Below, in pieces: positions 1 through 9,330 of a stretch of 26,686 nt of DNA (the first letter of the stretch is position 1; every line of letters begins with the position of its first letter). Origin of the DNA: Haplomitrium mnioides (lineage: Eukaryota > Marchantiophyta > Haplomitriopsida > Calobryales); NCBI GenBank assembly GCA_049999725.1, contig JBNGIS010038579.1:1-26686 (forward strand), read 5' to 3'. The notes under the pieces are model-generated. The model did not search any database, was not told where the DNA came from, and was given only the letters and a program-made list of their open reading frames with translations. The translations under genes and the position numbers were made by a program.

Positions 1-47
1 TCCTCAAATCCACTAGCAGCAAATTGTGAAGCTGCCAATTTCCAACA
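1..47 (-). repeat. Start of the copia 3' LTR (partial)
   Basis: This segment matches 4314-4360, the start of the 5' LTR on the minus strand. It follows directly on a polypurine tract, as expected for a 3' LTR. The rest of the LTR (about 1 kb) lies beyond the left window edge. Confidence 0.9.
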
Positions 48-56
48 CTCCCACTC
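48..56 (-). other. Copia polypurine tract
   Basis: On the minus strand GAGTGGGAG lies directly before the 3' LTR start TGTTGG. This is the usual place and composition of the plus-strand DNA primer of an LTR retrotransposon. Confidence 0.75.
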
Positions 57-59
57 AGC

Positions 60-1439
60 AAACAATTTGCACACCATGCATCCCTCAGCAAGCCTCCATG
101 CTTGTTACTTGTCAGTGCCTTGGTCTTTAAGTGATAGGTTGGATTCTACCCCAACGACATGTAACCCTGATTGTCTTCACAATGGTGGTGGGTTTATCTA
201 GCCTGAAAACCCAAGCATCCTCCCATTAGTGAAGCACACCCAGATGTGGACTTTCCATCATCCTTGCTTCCTACATCAGAGTCACTATATCCAATCAGTG
301 AACTGTTGCTGATCAGAGTGAATTCTAGACATCCAGTGTACTCCAGCACATGATCCTTGGAGCCTTGAAGGTACCTGAAAATTCCTTTCTCTGCAAGCCA
401 ATGAGTCATCCTTGGGTTGGACACAAATCTTGAGGCAGCTCCCACTGCATAGCATAATTCAGACTGCCTACTGCACTTCAGCCTCCTTTTTGTTCCAGAT
501 CCTATCATGGATTGACCTCATACCAACTAATGGAGTGTAGACTGCCTTGCAATCTCCCATTCCATTCTTTTCAAGAAATTTCCTAATATAGACCTTTTGA
601 TTAAGTGTGATCTTCCTTGCATGTCCACCCCTTTGAACATGCATCCCAAGAAGATAGTGAATCTTTTGTAAGTCTGTCATCTCCAGGTCCTTGACCTGAT
701 TCAACTACTCCAGATCACTGCTGATCATCACTGTGTCATCTACATAGCTGAAAAAATTCAGTGTGTTCCATCCTCTCTCCAAGTCTGAACACAATGACTT
801 CCATCACTCTTCCTAAAGTTCTTCTTCAGATGTGTGTCAATCCGCTGGTACCATGCCCTAGATGCTTACCTGAAGCCATATATAATGCCTTGTTATCTGC
901 ACACAAAGCATTCCTTCCTCTCACAACAAATTCTTCTGGCTGCTGCATATAGATCTCTCCATTCAAGAATTCCATCTTGACATCCACTTGAGGTGCTTTC
1001 CAGTCCATCATTACAGCAATAGCCAACAAACACCTGATTGAAGAAAAAAAACTTTGCAACTGGTGCAAAGGTTTCTGTGTACCCCACCCCAGTCATTTGT
1101 GAAAATCCTTTGGCAACCAGCCTTGCCTTGTAATTTTCCACAGACCCATTGGTACTTGACCTTGAGTACCCACTTACACCCCATGGCTTTCCTCCCCTTG
1201 GGCAACTTGGTTTGGAGTTCAGGTCTGGTTTCATGGAGTGAATCAATTCCATAGGAAACCACTTTCCATGCCTGGGTATCCTCCCTGAACGACGCCTCCT
1301 TTGGTGTTACCGGATCATCTCCATGGCCAAATTGACTCCCAATGTTTCTGGCACTGCCGGATCCATTGTCACTGGCTGTTTGCTCAGCCAACCAGAATGC
1401 TTGGCAGAACGTTCTCTCCTTCCACAAATTTCCTCTCAT
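60..1439 (-). pseudogene. Copia pol remnant: reverse transcriptase and RNase H
   Basis: Several minus-strand frames together give the copia RT and RNase H. From the N-terminal side they show the start of RT ([20 protein letters not shown] near 1110), the [19 protein letters not shown] block near 930-995, the catalytic YVDD at 735-746, the LGMHVQR block near 640 and the RNase H block GYSDSDVGSKDDGKSTSGC near 200-270. The family normally reads this as one frame; here it is split into at least four overlapping frames by small indels. The C-terminal part of RNase H, down to the polypurine tract, is only faintly readable. The YVDD residues survive, but the enzyme cannot be made. The domain order and adjacency to gag and integrase fit a copia polyprotein. 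Confidence 0.88.
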
Positions 1440-2470
1440 ATACCACTAGTACTCCCACTATTGGAATGATTCCTAGCATTGTCTCCAATTTCAGATTCTA
1501 TCCCAGATGTGAGGTGCCTGGCACGTCACTTGTGTACTTCACCATTATCTCCTTTCTTTTGGAGATCCCAACCTGCTCCTTTGCCAATTGCAGGTGACTT
1601 GCTTGTCAGACCCTCTGACAATCATCAAACACTACTTCGTGACCCCTGATTATCCGCTTTGTCTCACAATAGAACAACCTGTACCCCTTGCAGTTCTTCT
1701 CAATATCTCAGAAACACACACTTGACAGTTTTTGAATGCAACTTCCCTCACAGTTCTTGAGGTACTAATGCATATAGCCAAAAATTCTGAGATGTGAAAC
1801 ATCAGGCTACTTACCTGACCACGCTTCCTCTGGTGTCATATTGCTCACAGCCTTGGTGTAACGATTCCTGAACAAGACTGTTGTGTTCACAGCCTTACCT
1901 CAGAAAATCCTCTAGATGTACCTTGCACAGAAAAGGCTTCCTTGCATTCTCCATGATCGTCCTATACATCCTTCCTGCCACACTGGTCTGTGATGGAGAA
2001 TCCCCTACTGTGAGTTGTGCTTGATCCCAAGCTTTCTTAGATTGATCCATAATCTCTTAGAAAGCTTTCAACCCCTTGGACATATACTCCCTTCCCCATC
2101 TGTATGGAGTATCTTCACCATAATTTTCTTGGCCTTTCCTTAGCCCTTAAAACTATGAAACATAGAAAAGCAATCACTGATGGACTTGACATGTACAAAT
2201 GATTTTCATATTAAAAATCAATGAAGAAGCAACAACTTTCTTCCTTTGATACATTAGCTACTAGTCCATAACTCCCACTGTCTGGACAGTCCAGTCCAGA
2301 CACCATGCTTTTCTACCTCAAGGTGTTCAAACTTTGACCTGCAAATGTCCAAGCCTTTCATGCCATAAGTGGCACACTCCATGGATCCTTGACAGTCCAG
2401 TCCAGGACCCATGCCTTTCTACCTCAGACATACTCTATGACATCATCTGACTCCTTGATAGCAATATTGA
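1440..2470 (-). pseudogene. Copia pol remnant: integrase region, heavily decayed
   Basis: There is no long open frame, but copia integrase pieces can be read on the minus strand. Near 1930-2000 the frame gives SVAGRMYRTIMENARKPFLC, matching the block around the catalytic Glu (normally NGVAERxNRTIxExAR) with the Glu lost. Near 1625-1713 it gives KGYRLFYCETKRIIRGHEVV, the conserved GYR...VVFD segment after the integrase core. A block resembling the catalytic Asp region (HTDG) is visible near 2100 in a shifted frame. The position between gag and RT is the copia order. The zinc-binding N terminus and the protease were not identifiable by eye. Confidence 0.75.
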
Positions 2471-2471
2471 C

Positions 2472-3300
2472 CTATTCCTTTGCCTGCTTGTCCTTGCCAC
2501 CTTTTGCAAGTGTCTTCCCTTGATCCTTGCTTTTCCTAGGACAGTTTCTTGCATAGTAGCCAGGCTTGTCACAATAAAAACAATTTCCTTTTTGGTGAGT
2601 TACCCCACTTCTGGGACTTCCCACCTTGGAACTTCTTGGCCTCCTTACCTCTTGTGAACAAGGCAGAACTTTGTTCAGGTCCACCCACACGCTCTTTCCT
2701 CCTGGTTTCTTCAGCCAAGAGCATGGTACTTGCTTCATCCAAAGTCAGGGTCCCCAGATTGCTCTCCAATGAGTGCAACAACACATCATATGACTCAGGT
2801 AAACTTGCCAGCAAGATTTGTACAAACATCTCCTCCTTGAGACCTGGGTTGATTGACAACAACTGCTCCACCAGATTCTTGACCTATGTAGTGTGATCAC
2901 CCATGCTGTTATCTTCTACAAATCTTAAATTCAGGAGCTTCCTCCACAAGTATGTGGCAGCAAAAGCCCCTCCTTGCTCATAAGCCTTCCTAAGGCTGTT
3001 CCAAACCTCACATGAAGTCGTGAGGTTCCTCACTTGGGTAAATTGCTTTTTACCCAAGCTCAGGCATATTAGGATTTGAGCATGCATATCTGCCTAGATC
3101 CACATTGCAATTACCTCCTCAGTGGCATTTCTCCCATTGGGTTTAGGGAAGTCACCATTCACATACCTCCAAAATCCTTTTAGCTCAAGGATTAGTTGCA
3201 TCTTAGCTGTCCAATCTAGAAAATCTGCACCTTCAAAATTTTCAATGGAATACATGCTAGAGGTACCGACACTTGCATCTCCCATTGTTAGTGGGCCCAT
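2472..3300 (-). pseudogene. Copia gag remnant with CCHC-type zinc knuckle
   Basis: One minus-strand frame runs from the PBS to about 2600 and is broken by TAG at 3094-3096 and 2884-2886. It carries the copia-type gag domain (ENFEGADFLDWTAKMQLILE, then a long helical stretch ending near LPESYDVLLHSLES). A frameshift near 2600 leads into the zinc knuckle. The knuckle reads CFYCDKPGYYARNC, so the His of CX2CX4HX4C is replaced by Tyr, a change one C-to-T step explains. The first ATG (3298-3300) lies inside the primer-binding site; the ATG at 3283-3285 is a more natural start. Both stops can be explained as CAG to TAG. The product would be the nucleocapsid/capsid precursor. Confidence 0.88.
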
Positions 3301-3304
3301 AACC
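3291..3304 (-). other. Copia primer-binding site, half-tRNA type
   Basis: Directly next to the LTR end the minus strand reads GGTTATGGGCCCAC. Its first 12 bases are complementary to the anticodon stem-loop of initiator tRNA-Met (GGGCCCATAACC), not to the tRNA 3' end. Drosophila copia uses the same kind of site, primed by a cut initiator tRNA. Most plant copia elements instead carry TGGTATCAGAGC. Confidence 0.75.
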
Positions 3305-3439
3305 TGTTGTGAATATCAAAAACGAGTTGATATTCTATAACAGCAAAAATCCACTTAAGATGAGAATCATAGGAAAGAGGAAGTAAAAACATCAGCTCCA
3401 AAGAAGAGGTCGTGCGACAGTAGATTCGCGAAGGCCTTC

Positions 3440-3790
3440 TCGTAAGCAGGTTCGAACCAAAACGTAGGTCGACTTCCAGACAAGAAACGCTGGTCGACTT
3501 ACAGACACGAAACGCAGGTCGACTTGCTAACACGAAAACGCAGGTTGACTTGCCACCACGAAAACGCAGCCACCTTTGGTCACAAAATGTGACCTCCTTC
3601 AAAACGAAACGGGCGACCTCCTTCCGAACGCGACCTTCTTCCAGATGCGAACGCGTCCTGCTTCTGAACACGGACGTGACCTCCTGCCAGACACCTCCTT
3701 CACGAGATGAAATCACGACTTCCTTAGGAACATGATCGCGAGCCCCTTCAGATGCAAACTCGACCTTCCAGGCGCGATCGCGAGCTCACC
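3440..3790. repeat. Degenerate 25-bp tandem repeats inside the copia LTR
   Basis: The clearest units start at 3466, 3491, 3516 and 3542 with the core GGTCGACTT...CACGAAAACGC, so the period is 25-26 bp. Diverged units (GACCTCCTTC...GAACGC) continue to about 3790. The block is rich in CG dinucleotides, unlike the rest of the LTR. It lies downstream of the TATA-like box, so it would be part of the transcribed leader. Confidence 0.8.
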
Positions 3791-3905
3791 TTTAAGGAAA
3801 AAGACTCTCCTGCTCAGACGCGATTTTTCCCTTGTTCAAATGTACAAAATGACTTACAAGTGAAATGTGGTTGCAATGAGGATGCTTAGAGCTCCTCTTC
3901 CTCAG

Positions 3906-3914
3906 ATTTATAAA
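3906..3914 (-). promoter_or_regulatory. TATA-like box in copia LTR
   Basis: The minus strand reads TTTATAAAT about 450 bp into the LTR. This is a reasonable place for the U3/R promoter of the element. Function is inferred from position and sequence only. Confidence 0.5.
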
Positions 3915-4360
3915 CAAAATACAATACGAGCAATGTGCTGGGTTTCTATGGGCGCTCTGTTTACAATCTATGGGCGCTTGAATCTGTGCAGGTGAAGGAG
4001 GCTATTTCCACAAGTATGGACAAGATCTACACAATCAATATTTCACCTACACTACCTCTGAGCACATGCACTATGCATGTGCTTGCTCTATCTTTGGCAA
4101 GGGACAACAATCATTAATGGTCCCTCAGGAGAGTCCTGGTGCTGACACGTGTCACCACCAGGTGCCTCCACATGGCACTATCCCTAAAATCACCATTCCC
4201 TAAAGTGCCTCTAAATTAGCTAGAATCCTAAACTAGCTAAACATAAAACATTTATAGGGACACACTTCACCAAGGAAGTGTGTTGCAGGAATTCCTGAGC
4301 AGGATCAGGCAATTCCTCAAATCCACTAGCAGCAAATTGTGAAGCTGCCAATTTCCAACA

Positions 4361-6560
4361 TTCAATGTCAATCAAAGATCCAAATAAGCTACATTCATTC
4401 AATGTGTTACATATGAATTATCTTGACCCTTCAAAATTCACAATCAAATACCCAAGTCAACTACTTGCATTCAATGTCAATCAAAGATCCAAATCAGCTA
4501 CATTAATTCAATGTGTCACATATGAATTATCTTGACCCGTCAAAATTCACAGTCAAATACCCAAGTCAACTACTTGCATTCAATGTCAATCAAAGATCCA
4601 AATCAGCTACATACATTCAATGTGTCATATATGAATTATCTTGGCCCGTCAAAATTCACAGTCAAATACCAAAGTCAACTACTTGCATTCAATGTCAATC
4701 AAAGATCCAAATAAGCTACATTCATTCAATGTGTCATATATGAATTATCTTGGCCCGTCAAAATTCAGAGTCAAAGATCCAAGTCAACTACTTGCATTCA
4801 ATGATCCAAATAAGCTACATTCATTCAATGTGTCACATATGAATTATCTTGGCCCGTTAAAATTCACAGTCAAAGATCCAAGTCAACTACTTGCATTCAA
4901 TGTCAATGAAAGATCCAAATAAGCTACATTCATTCAATGTGTCACATATGAATTATCTTGGCCCGTTAAAATTCACAATCAAAGATCCAAGTCAACTACT
5001 TGCATTCAATATCAATCAAATATCCAAATAAGCTACATTCATTAAATGTGTCACATATGAATTATCTTGACCCGTCAAAATTCACAGTCAAAGATCTAAG
5101 TCAACTACTTGCATTCAATGTCAATCAAAGATCCAAATCAGCTACATTCATTCAATGTGTCACATATGAATTATCTTGACNNNNNNNNNNCAAATCAGCT
5201 ACATTCATTCAATGTGTCACATATGAATTATCTTGACCCTTCAAAATTCACAATCAAATACCCAAGTCAACTACTTGCATTCAATGTCAATCAAAGATCC
5301 AAATCAACTACATTAATTCAATGTGTCATATATGAATTATCTTGACGTGTCAAAATTCATAGTCAAATACCCCAGTCAATTACTTGCATTCAATGTCAAT
5401 CAAAGATCCAAATCAGCTACATTCATTCAATGTGTCATATATGAATTATCTTGGCCCGTCAAAATTCACAATCAAATACCAAAGTCAACTACTTGCATTC
5501 AATGTCAATCAAAGATCCAAATAAGCTACATTCATTCAATGTATCATATATGAATTATCTTGGCCCGTCAAAATTCATAGTCAAAGATCCAAGTCAACTA
5601 CTTGCATTCAATGTCAATCAAAGATCCAAATCAACTACATTCATTCAATGTGTCACACATGAATTATCTTGGCCCGTCAAAATTCACAGTCAAAGATCCA
5701 AGTCAACTACTTGCATTCAATGTCAATCAAAGATCCAAATCAGCTACATTCATTCAATGTGTTACATATGAATTATCTTGGCCCATCAAAATTCACAATC
5801 AAATACCCAAGTCAACTACTTTCATTCAATGTCAATCAAAGATCCAAATCAGCTACATTCATTCAATGTGTCACATATGAATTATCTTAGCCCGTCAAAA
5901 TTCACAGTCAAAGATCCAAGTCAACTACTTGCATTCAATGATCCAAATAAGCTACATTCATTCAATGTGTCACATATGAATTATCTTGGCCCGTTAAAAT
6001 TCAGAGTCAAAGATCCAAGTCAACTACTTGCATTCAATGTTAATCAAAGATCCAAATAAGCTACATTCATTCAATGTGTCATATATGAATTATCTTGACC
6101 CGTCAAAATTCATAGTCAAAGATCGAAGTCAACTACTCAATGTGTCAGATATGAATTATCTTGACTCGTCAAAATTCACAATCAAAAATCCAAGTCAACT
6201 ACTTGCATTCAATGTCAATCAAAGATCCAAATCAACTACATTCATTCAATGTGTCACATATGAATTATCTTTACTCATCAAAATTCAGAGTCAAAAATCC
6301 AAGTCAACTTCTTGCATTCAATGTCAATCAAAGATCCAAATCAACTACATTCATTCGATGTGTCACATATGAATTATCTTGACTCATCAAAATTCAGAGT
6401 CAAAAATCCAAGTCAACTACTTGCATTCAATGTCAATCAAAGATCCAAATCAACTATATTCATTCAATGTGTCACATATGAATTATCTTGATTCATCAAA
6501 ATTCAGAGTCAAAAATCCAAGTTAACTACTTGCATTCAATGTCAATCAAAGATCCAAATG
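4361..6560. repeat. Satellite array, 109-bp monomer, about 20 units
   Basis: The marker TTGCATTCAATG recurs at 4465, 4574, 4683, 4792, 4891, 5000, 5109, 5275, 5384, 5493, 5602, 5711, (5820), 5929, 6028, 6203, 6312, 6421 and 6530. The spacing is 109 bp in nearly all cases. Two units are 99 bp (4792 and 5929), both lacking the same 10 bp. Each monomer holds two related 37-bp blocks (AAAGATCCAAATCAGCTACA... and AAAGATCCAAGTCAACTAC...) separated by 35 bp. The short plus-strand reading frames here arise from the repeat; 109 is not a multiple of three, so no protein is implied. Confidence 0.97.
5181..5190. other. Assembly gap (10 N) inside the satellite
   Basis: Ten unknown bases interrupt a satellite unit. 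A gap of exactly ten in a tandem array is probably a placeholder, so the real array length is unknown. Confidence 0.95.
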
Positions 6561-6930
6561 TCAATCAAAAATCCAAGGCAACTACTTCCATTCAATGTCA
6601 ATCAAAGATCCAAATCAGCTACATTCATTCAATATGTCAAGTATGAATTATTTGATAAGTCAAAATTCACAATCAAAGGTCAAGTTAATTGCATTCATTC
6701 AATGTTTCACATATGAACTATGTTAACATGCAAAGATCTAAGTCAGCTTCAATATTTCAATGTTAGTAGAAGATCCCAATCATCTACATTCATTCAATGT
6801 TAGTCAAAGATCTAAGTCAACTACATTAATTCAATGTTTCACATATGAATTATGTTCATAGAAAAGGATCCAAGTCAGCTACATTCATTCAATGAATTAT
6901 GCTAACATACAAAGAACCAAGTAAGATCTA
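6561..6930. repeat. Diverged edge of the 109-bp satellite
   Basis: The same words (CAAAGATCTAAGTCAACTAC, CATTCATTCAATGTT, CATATGAATTATG) continue, but with indels, partial units and loss of the regular spacing, until about 6930. Diverged units at the edge of an array are typical where unequal exchange no longer homogenises copies. Confidence 0.85.
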
Positions 6931-7046
6931 AGTCACCAGGAACTGTTGGCCAACTTGCCCTTGTTATCTCTCTCAATGCCTCCCTCACTCCCTCTAATTT
7001 TCATGGCGAACATAAATGAGCAAACAGTATCGGTAAAGATTCAGCC

Positions 7047-7730
7047 TCAAAGAAAATGTTGCCAGCTTGGAGCAGCAACAATAAGAAGGATTCCGACTGT
7101 CAACGGCAGACATGGTCGATCTGAAAGGCACCTTCGGAAACTTCCCTCTTTAACATGTCGATAGAGCAAGTAGGCTCCCATCACTAAACTCACAGTGAAT
7201 GCAGTTTTACTCCGCCGAAAATCTACGAGGCAGGTCGGAGCGGATGCAAGCAATACGATCAAAGCCGCTGGAATGTCAGCATCAGCTGCACAAGCAGTAA
7301 AATTCATCAACTCCAAGAATCTAGTTCTTTTGTGATTTTGGATGTCAATGGTTAGAATGAGGCATTCATCCGGTGGGGGATTCAAAACCTGGCACTTGCC
7401 GAGGAAGAAAGAGGTGGAAAGCCACGACAGCAGTTGAAATCCACTTCCCATGCTCGCCTCTGCAAAGCCCCTAAACCCGTCAGCCTCGTAGGTGTTAAAA
7501 AAAACTGGATCAAATCTGACGTCCTCCATGGTCGCACCGGCATACCTTAGGCACTCAAATACACAGTTAGGTAGATTGAGGGCCACACATGCAACGGCAA
7601 CCCCGATCGAGAAGTTTGTTTCGCTGTTCTTTCGGTCAAGAGTTGGCCAGCATCTGCAACCATCCACTCCGTAAATATCTCCACATTTGCCTAGGAAAGA
7701 CATCATGCAATCCCTTCCTTTCCAATCCAT
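7047..7730 (-). CDS. Unidentified ORF, 227 codons, with hydrophobic stretches
   Basis: This is the longest open frame in the non-repetitive-looking stretch between the satellite and the chromovirus. I do not recognise the family. The protein is Cys-rich near its N terminus (residues 9-30) and has moderately hydrophobic stretches around residues 40-60, 95-110, 150-165 and 175-195, the last near LVMGAYLLY; these could be weak membrane segments. No clear signal peptide is seen. It may be an exon or a decayed gene, because overlapping frames run upstream to 8247 on the same strand. It could also be a chance ORF, since base composition here is less AT-rich than the flanks. No promoter or polyadenylation signal was assigned. 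Confidence 0.3.
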   Translation of the reverse strand: MDWKGRDCMMSFLGKCGDIYGVDGCRCWPTLDRKNSETNFSIGVAVACVALNLPNCVFECLRYAGATMEDVRFDPVFFNTYEADGFRGFAEASMGSGFQLLSWLSTSFFLGKCQVLNPPPDECLILTIDIQNHKRTRFLELMNFTACAADADIPAALIVLLASAPTCLVDFRRSKTAFTVSLVMGAYLLYRHVKEGSFRRCLSDRPCLPLTVGILLIVAAPSWQHFL

Positions 7731-8640
7731 TTACTTTGCTGCTTCGTTGTAACAAAATTGAATTCAAAGCTTTTCTTGTTCTACGTGAACCTGATGATCT
7801 GGAGAAAAACGTATCCATGAAAAGTACAGTGCATACCTCCAGATTTTGTACTTTATGAGGATCGTCAGGCCTATGGCGGTAGATAGACTTTGGAGACTGT
7901 AGATTTCAAATGCCATCGTAACGCCGAATTTGAAATTAAATGTGGAGAATTGCGAGGACGTGACACGCGGTGAATGAGAAGAACCGTGAAGCCTTCAAGA
8001 GGTACCGCCATTGTGAGGAGGGAAAAGACGGAGTCATCCAATGCGTCTCTTGGGTACCAAAAGAACCGCATTGGCTGAGCCGCAAGAGTACGCAGTGCGG
8101 ATCTAGGATAGCTTTTGAACCCCAACTGGCGTCGTTAGGACAAAAGTGCTTACCCACATATTTCGAAGGGGCATCGCGTGCACATAGCACATAGATTTCT
8201 GATTGAATTCTAGAGCCCCTTCTCGTTTGTCCTGCGTTTGTAATCACTGATGCCGCTGTACGAGACTGAATTCAGTGACATTTGGAGCGCTGCAGACGCA
8301 GTTTTTTCATAGCCTTGGCAAGCGAGAGTGGGTCCTTGCGCTTTTAGTCGTGGCCCTTCCAATCCCTGCCTGCGATTTTAGTGAGACTACTCTGTTGGGA
8401 ATCAATTCAATTCTCGTTAATCGGTTGAAGGTACATGGCAGGGGATTATTCTATGCGAGAAAAAACCTACTGCCACCGTCATTGGAGATTTTTTGAAGGG
8501 ATGAAAAATCTTCTCTTGTTTCAACTTACCTCTGAAATTCTTTAGTTCTCACCCAAAGTGGCTGCTTGTGGATTTGCTGCTACAACCTAGCAAGAGAGTT
8601 ATGAATGGGTTGAGTAGCTCTTTCTAGTAGAGTCCCCAAC
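7731..8640. other. Low-copy-looking stretch without a recognisable gene
   Basis: Short overlapping frames exist on both strands (for example 7936-8247 minus, 8275-8496 plus), but none shows a family signature. The plus-strand frame at 8275 has a hydrophobic segment (WVLALLVVALPIPAC) and ends at 8496. No repeat or retroelement signature is visible. It might hold exons of a decayed gene together with the ORF at 7047-7730. Confidence 0.4.
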
Positions 8641-8803
8641 TTTGATATTTCTTCACATTGTTCACCCTAACGCTTGCGGCTCCAAGCTAGTACCACTACT
8701 TCGATATTTCTTCACATTGTTCACCCTTACACCTGCAGCTAGTACCACTACTTCGATATTTCTTCACATTGTTCACCCTTACATCTGCAGCTAGTACCAC
8801 CTA
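8641..8803. repeat. Three tandem copies of a 52-59-bp unit
   Basis: Copies are at 8641-8699 (59 bp, with extra bases near GCGGCTCCAAG), 8700-8751 and 8752-8803 (52 bp each). Each reads TTCGATATTTCTTCACATTG...CTGCAGCTAGTACCAC. The last two differ by a single base. Confidence 0.95.
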
Positions 8804-8875
8804 CATGAGGCATGAGTTCTGTACTTTTACAACAAGAAGTACATAGAGAAACAAATGTGGACATAAAAATGGCAA

Positions 8876-8917
8876 TGTTCAGATTTAATGGTCTTATGTT
8901 CATATTTAATGGTCCCA
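8876..8917. repeat. 21-bp tandem duplication
   Basis: TGTTCAGATTTAATGGTCTT (8876) is followed at 8897 by TGTTCATATTTAATGGTCCC. It lies just outside the chromovirus LTR, which begins at 8927. Confidence 0.85.
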
Positions 8918-9062
8918 ATTCAACGGTGTAACACTCACTACACACCGACATTACACACATAAGTTAGCACAAGTACAACACATACAAGTTAGCATAAGAG
9001 AAGCACACAAGAACTTCAAGAATCCACAAGGTAATAGATACCAAACAAGGCACTCTCACTTC

Positions 9063-9070
9063 TTTATATA
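9063..9070 (-). promoter_or_regulatory. TATA box in chromovirus LTR
   Basis: The minus strand reads TATATAAA about 430 bp into the LTR, a canonical plant TATA box in a position suited to the LTR promoter. Confidence 0.6.
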
Positions 9071-9179
9071 CTTGAGAGAAGACACTTTGCTTACATAGGT
9101 GGAGGAACCCCATTGGTTCATTTTCTATCCTCTTCTAATTGGACCATTCTTTTCTCTCTCACTCTAATTGGACTATCCT

Positions 9180-9330
9180 TTACTTTGTTCTCCTTCTGCC
9201 ACATGTTCTTATCCTTAGAACCTTCCATCTCTTTAGTTCTCCTTCTGCCACGTGTCTTTATATTTAGAACCTTCTCTTTACTTTAATTCTCTGCTTGCCA
9301 CATGTCTTTATCCTCTTCTAAAGTAGTTTA
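9180..9330. repeat. 49-bp tandem repeat in chromovirus LTR (three units)
   Basis: The core TGCCAC(A/G)TG followed by TCTTTAT and TTAGAACCTTC recurs at 9197, 9246 and 9296. The middle copy contains CACGTG, a G-box. The block lies upstream of the TATA box in element orientation, the usual place for LTR enhancer repeats. Confidence 0.8.

Larger units (their letters stand above)
1..4360 (-). mobile_element. Ty1/copia LTR retrotransposon, decayed, left end outside the window
   Basis: The order on the minus strand is 5' LTR (4360 to 3305), primer site, gag, integrase, RT, RNase H, polypurine tract and the first 47 bp of the 3' LTR. Integrase before RT defines the copia superfamily. Bases 1-47 repeat 4314-4360 almost exactly, and both copies start TGTTGGAAATTGG on the minus strand, which fixes the LTR edge. 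All coding parts carry stops and frameshifts, so this copy cannot move by itself. It borders satellite DNA at 4361, where the 109-bp unit is broken at its TTCAATGTCAAT part, so it probably inserted into the array. The other target-site copy lies outside the window. Confidence 0.93.
3305..4360 (-). repeat. Copia 5' LTR, 1056 bp
   Basis: The minus-strand sequence starts TGTTGGAAATTGG at 4360 and ends TTCACAACA at 3305, a TGTTG...CAACA inverted terminal pair. It is flanked by the PBS on the gag side and by satellite DNA on the other. Its first 47 bp recur at 1-47. A TATA-like box sits at 3906-3914, and a block of short tandem repeats lies downstream of it. Confidence 0.9.

Noticed and set aside
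3447-3456. GGTTCGAACC, a tRNA T-arm-like word
   Set aside because: No acceptor stem, anticodon arm or D-arm can be folded around it. It is a palindrome within the LTR repeats.
4513-6382. Chain of overlapping plus-strand frames with a repeated peptide (HSFNVSHMNYL...)
   Set aside because: They are translations of the 109-bp satellite. The unit is not a multiple of three, so the frame changes with every unit and each ORF ends after two to three units.
4361-6930. CRISPR-like array
   Set aside because: Units are direct head-to-tail copies with no unique spacers, and the surrounding elements are plant retrotransposons.
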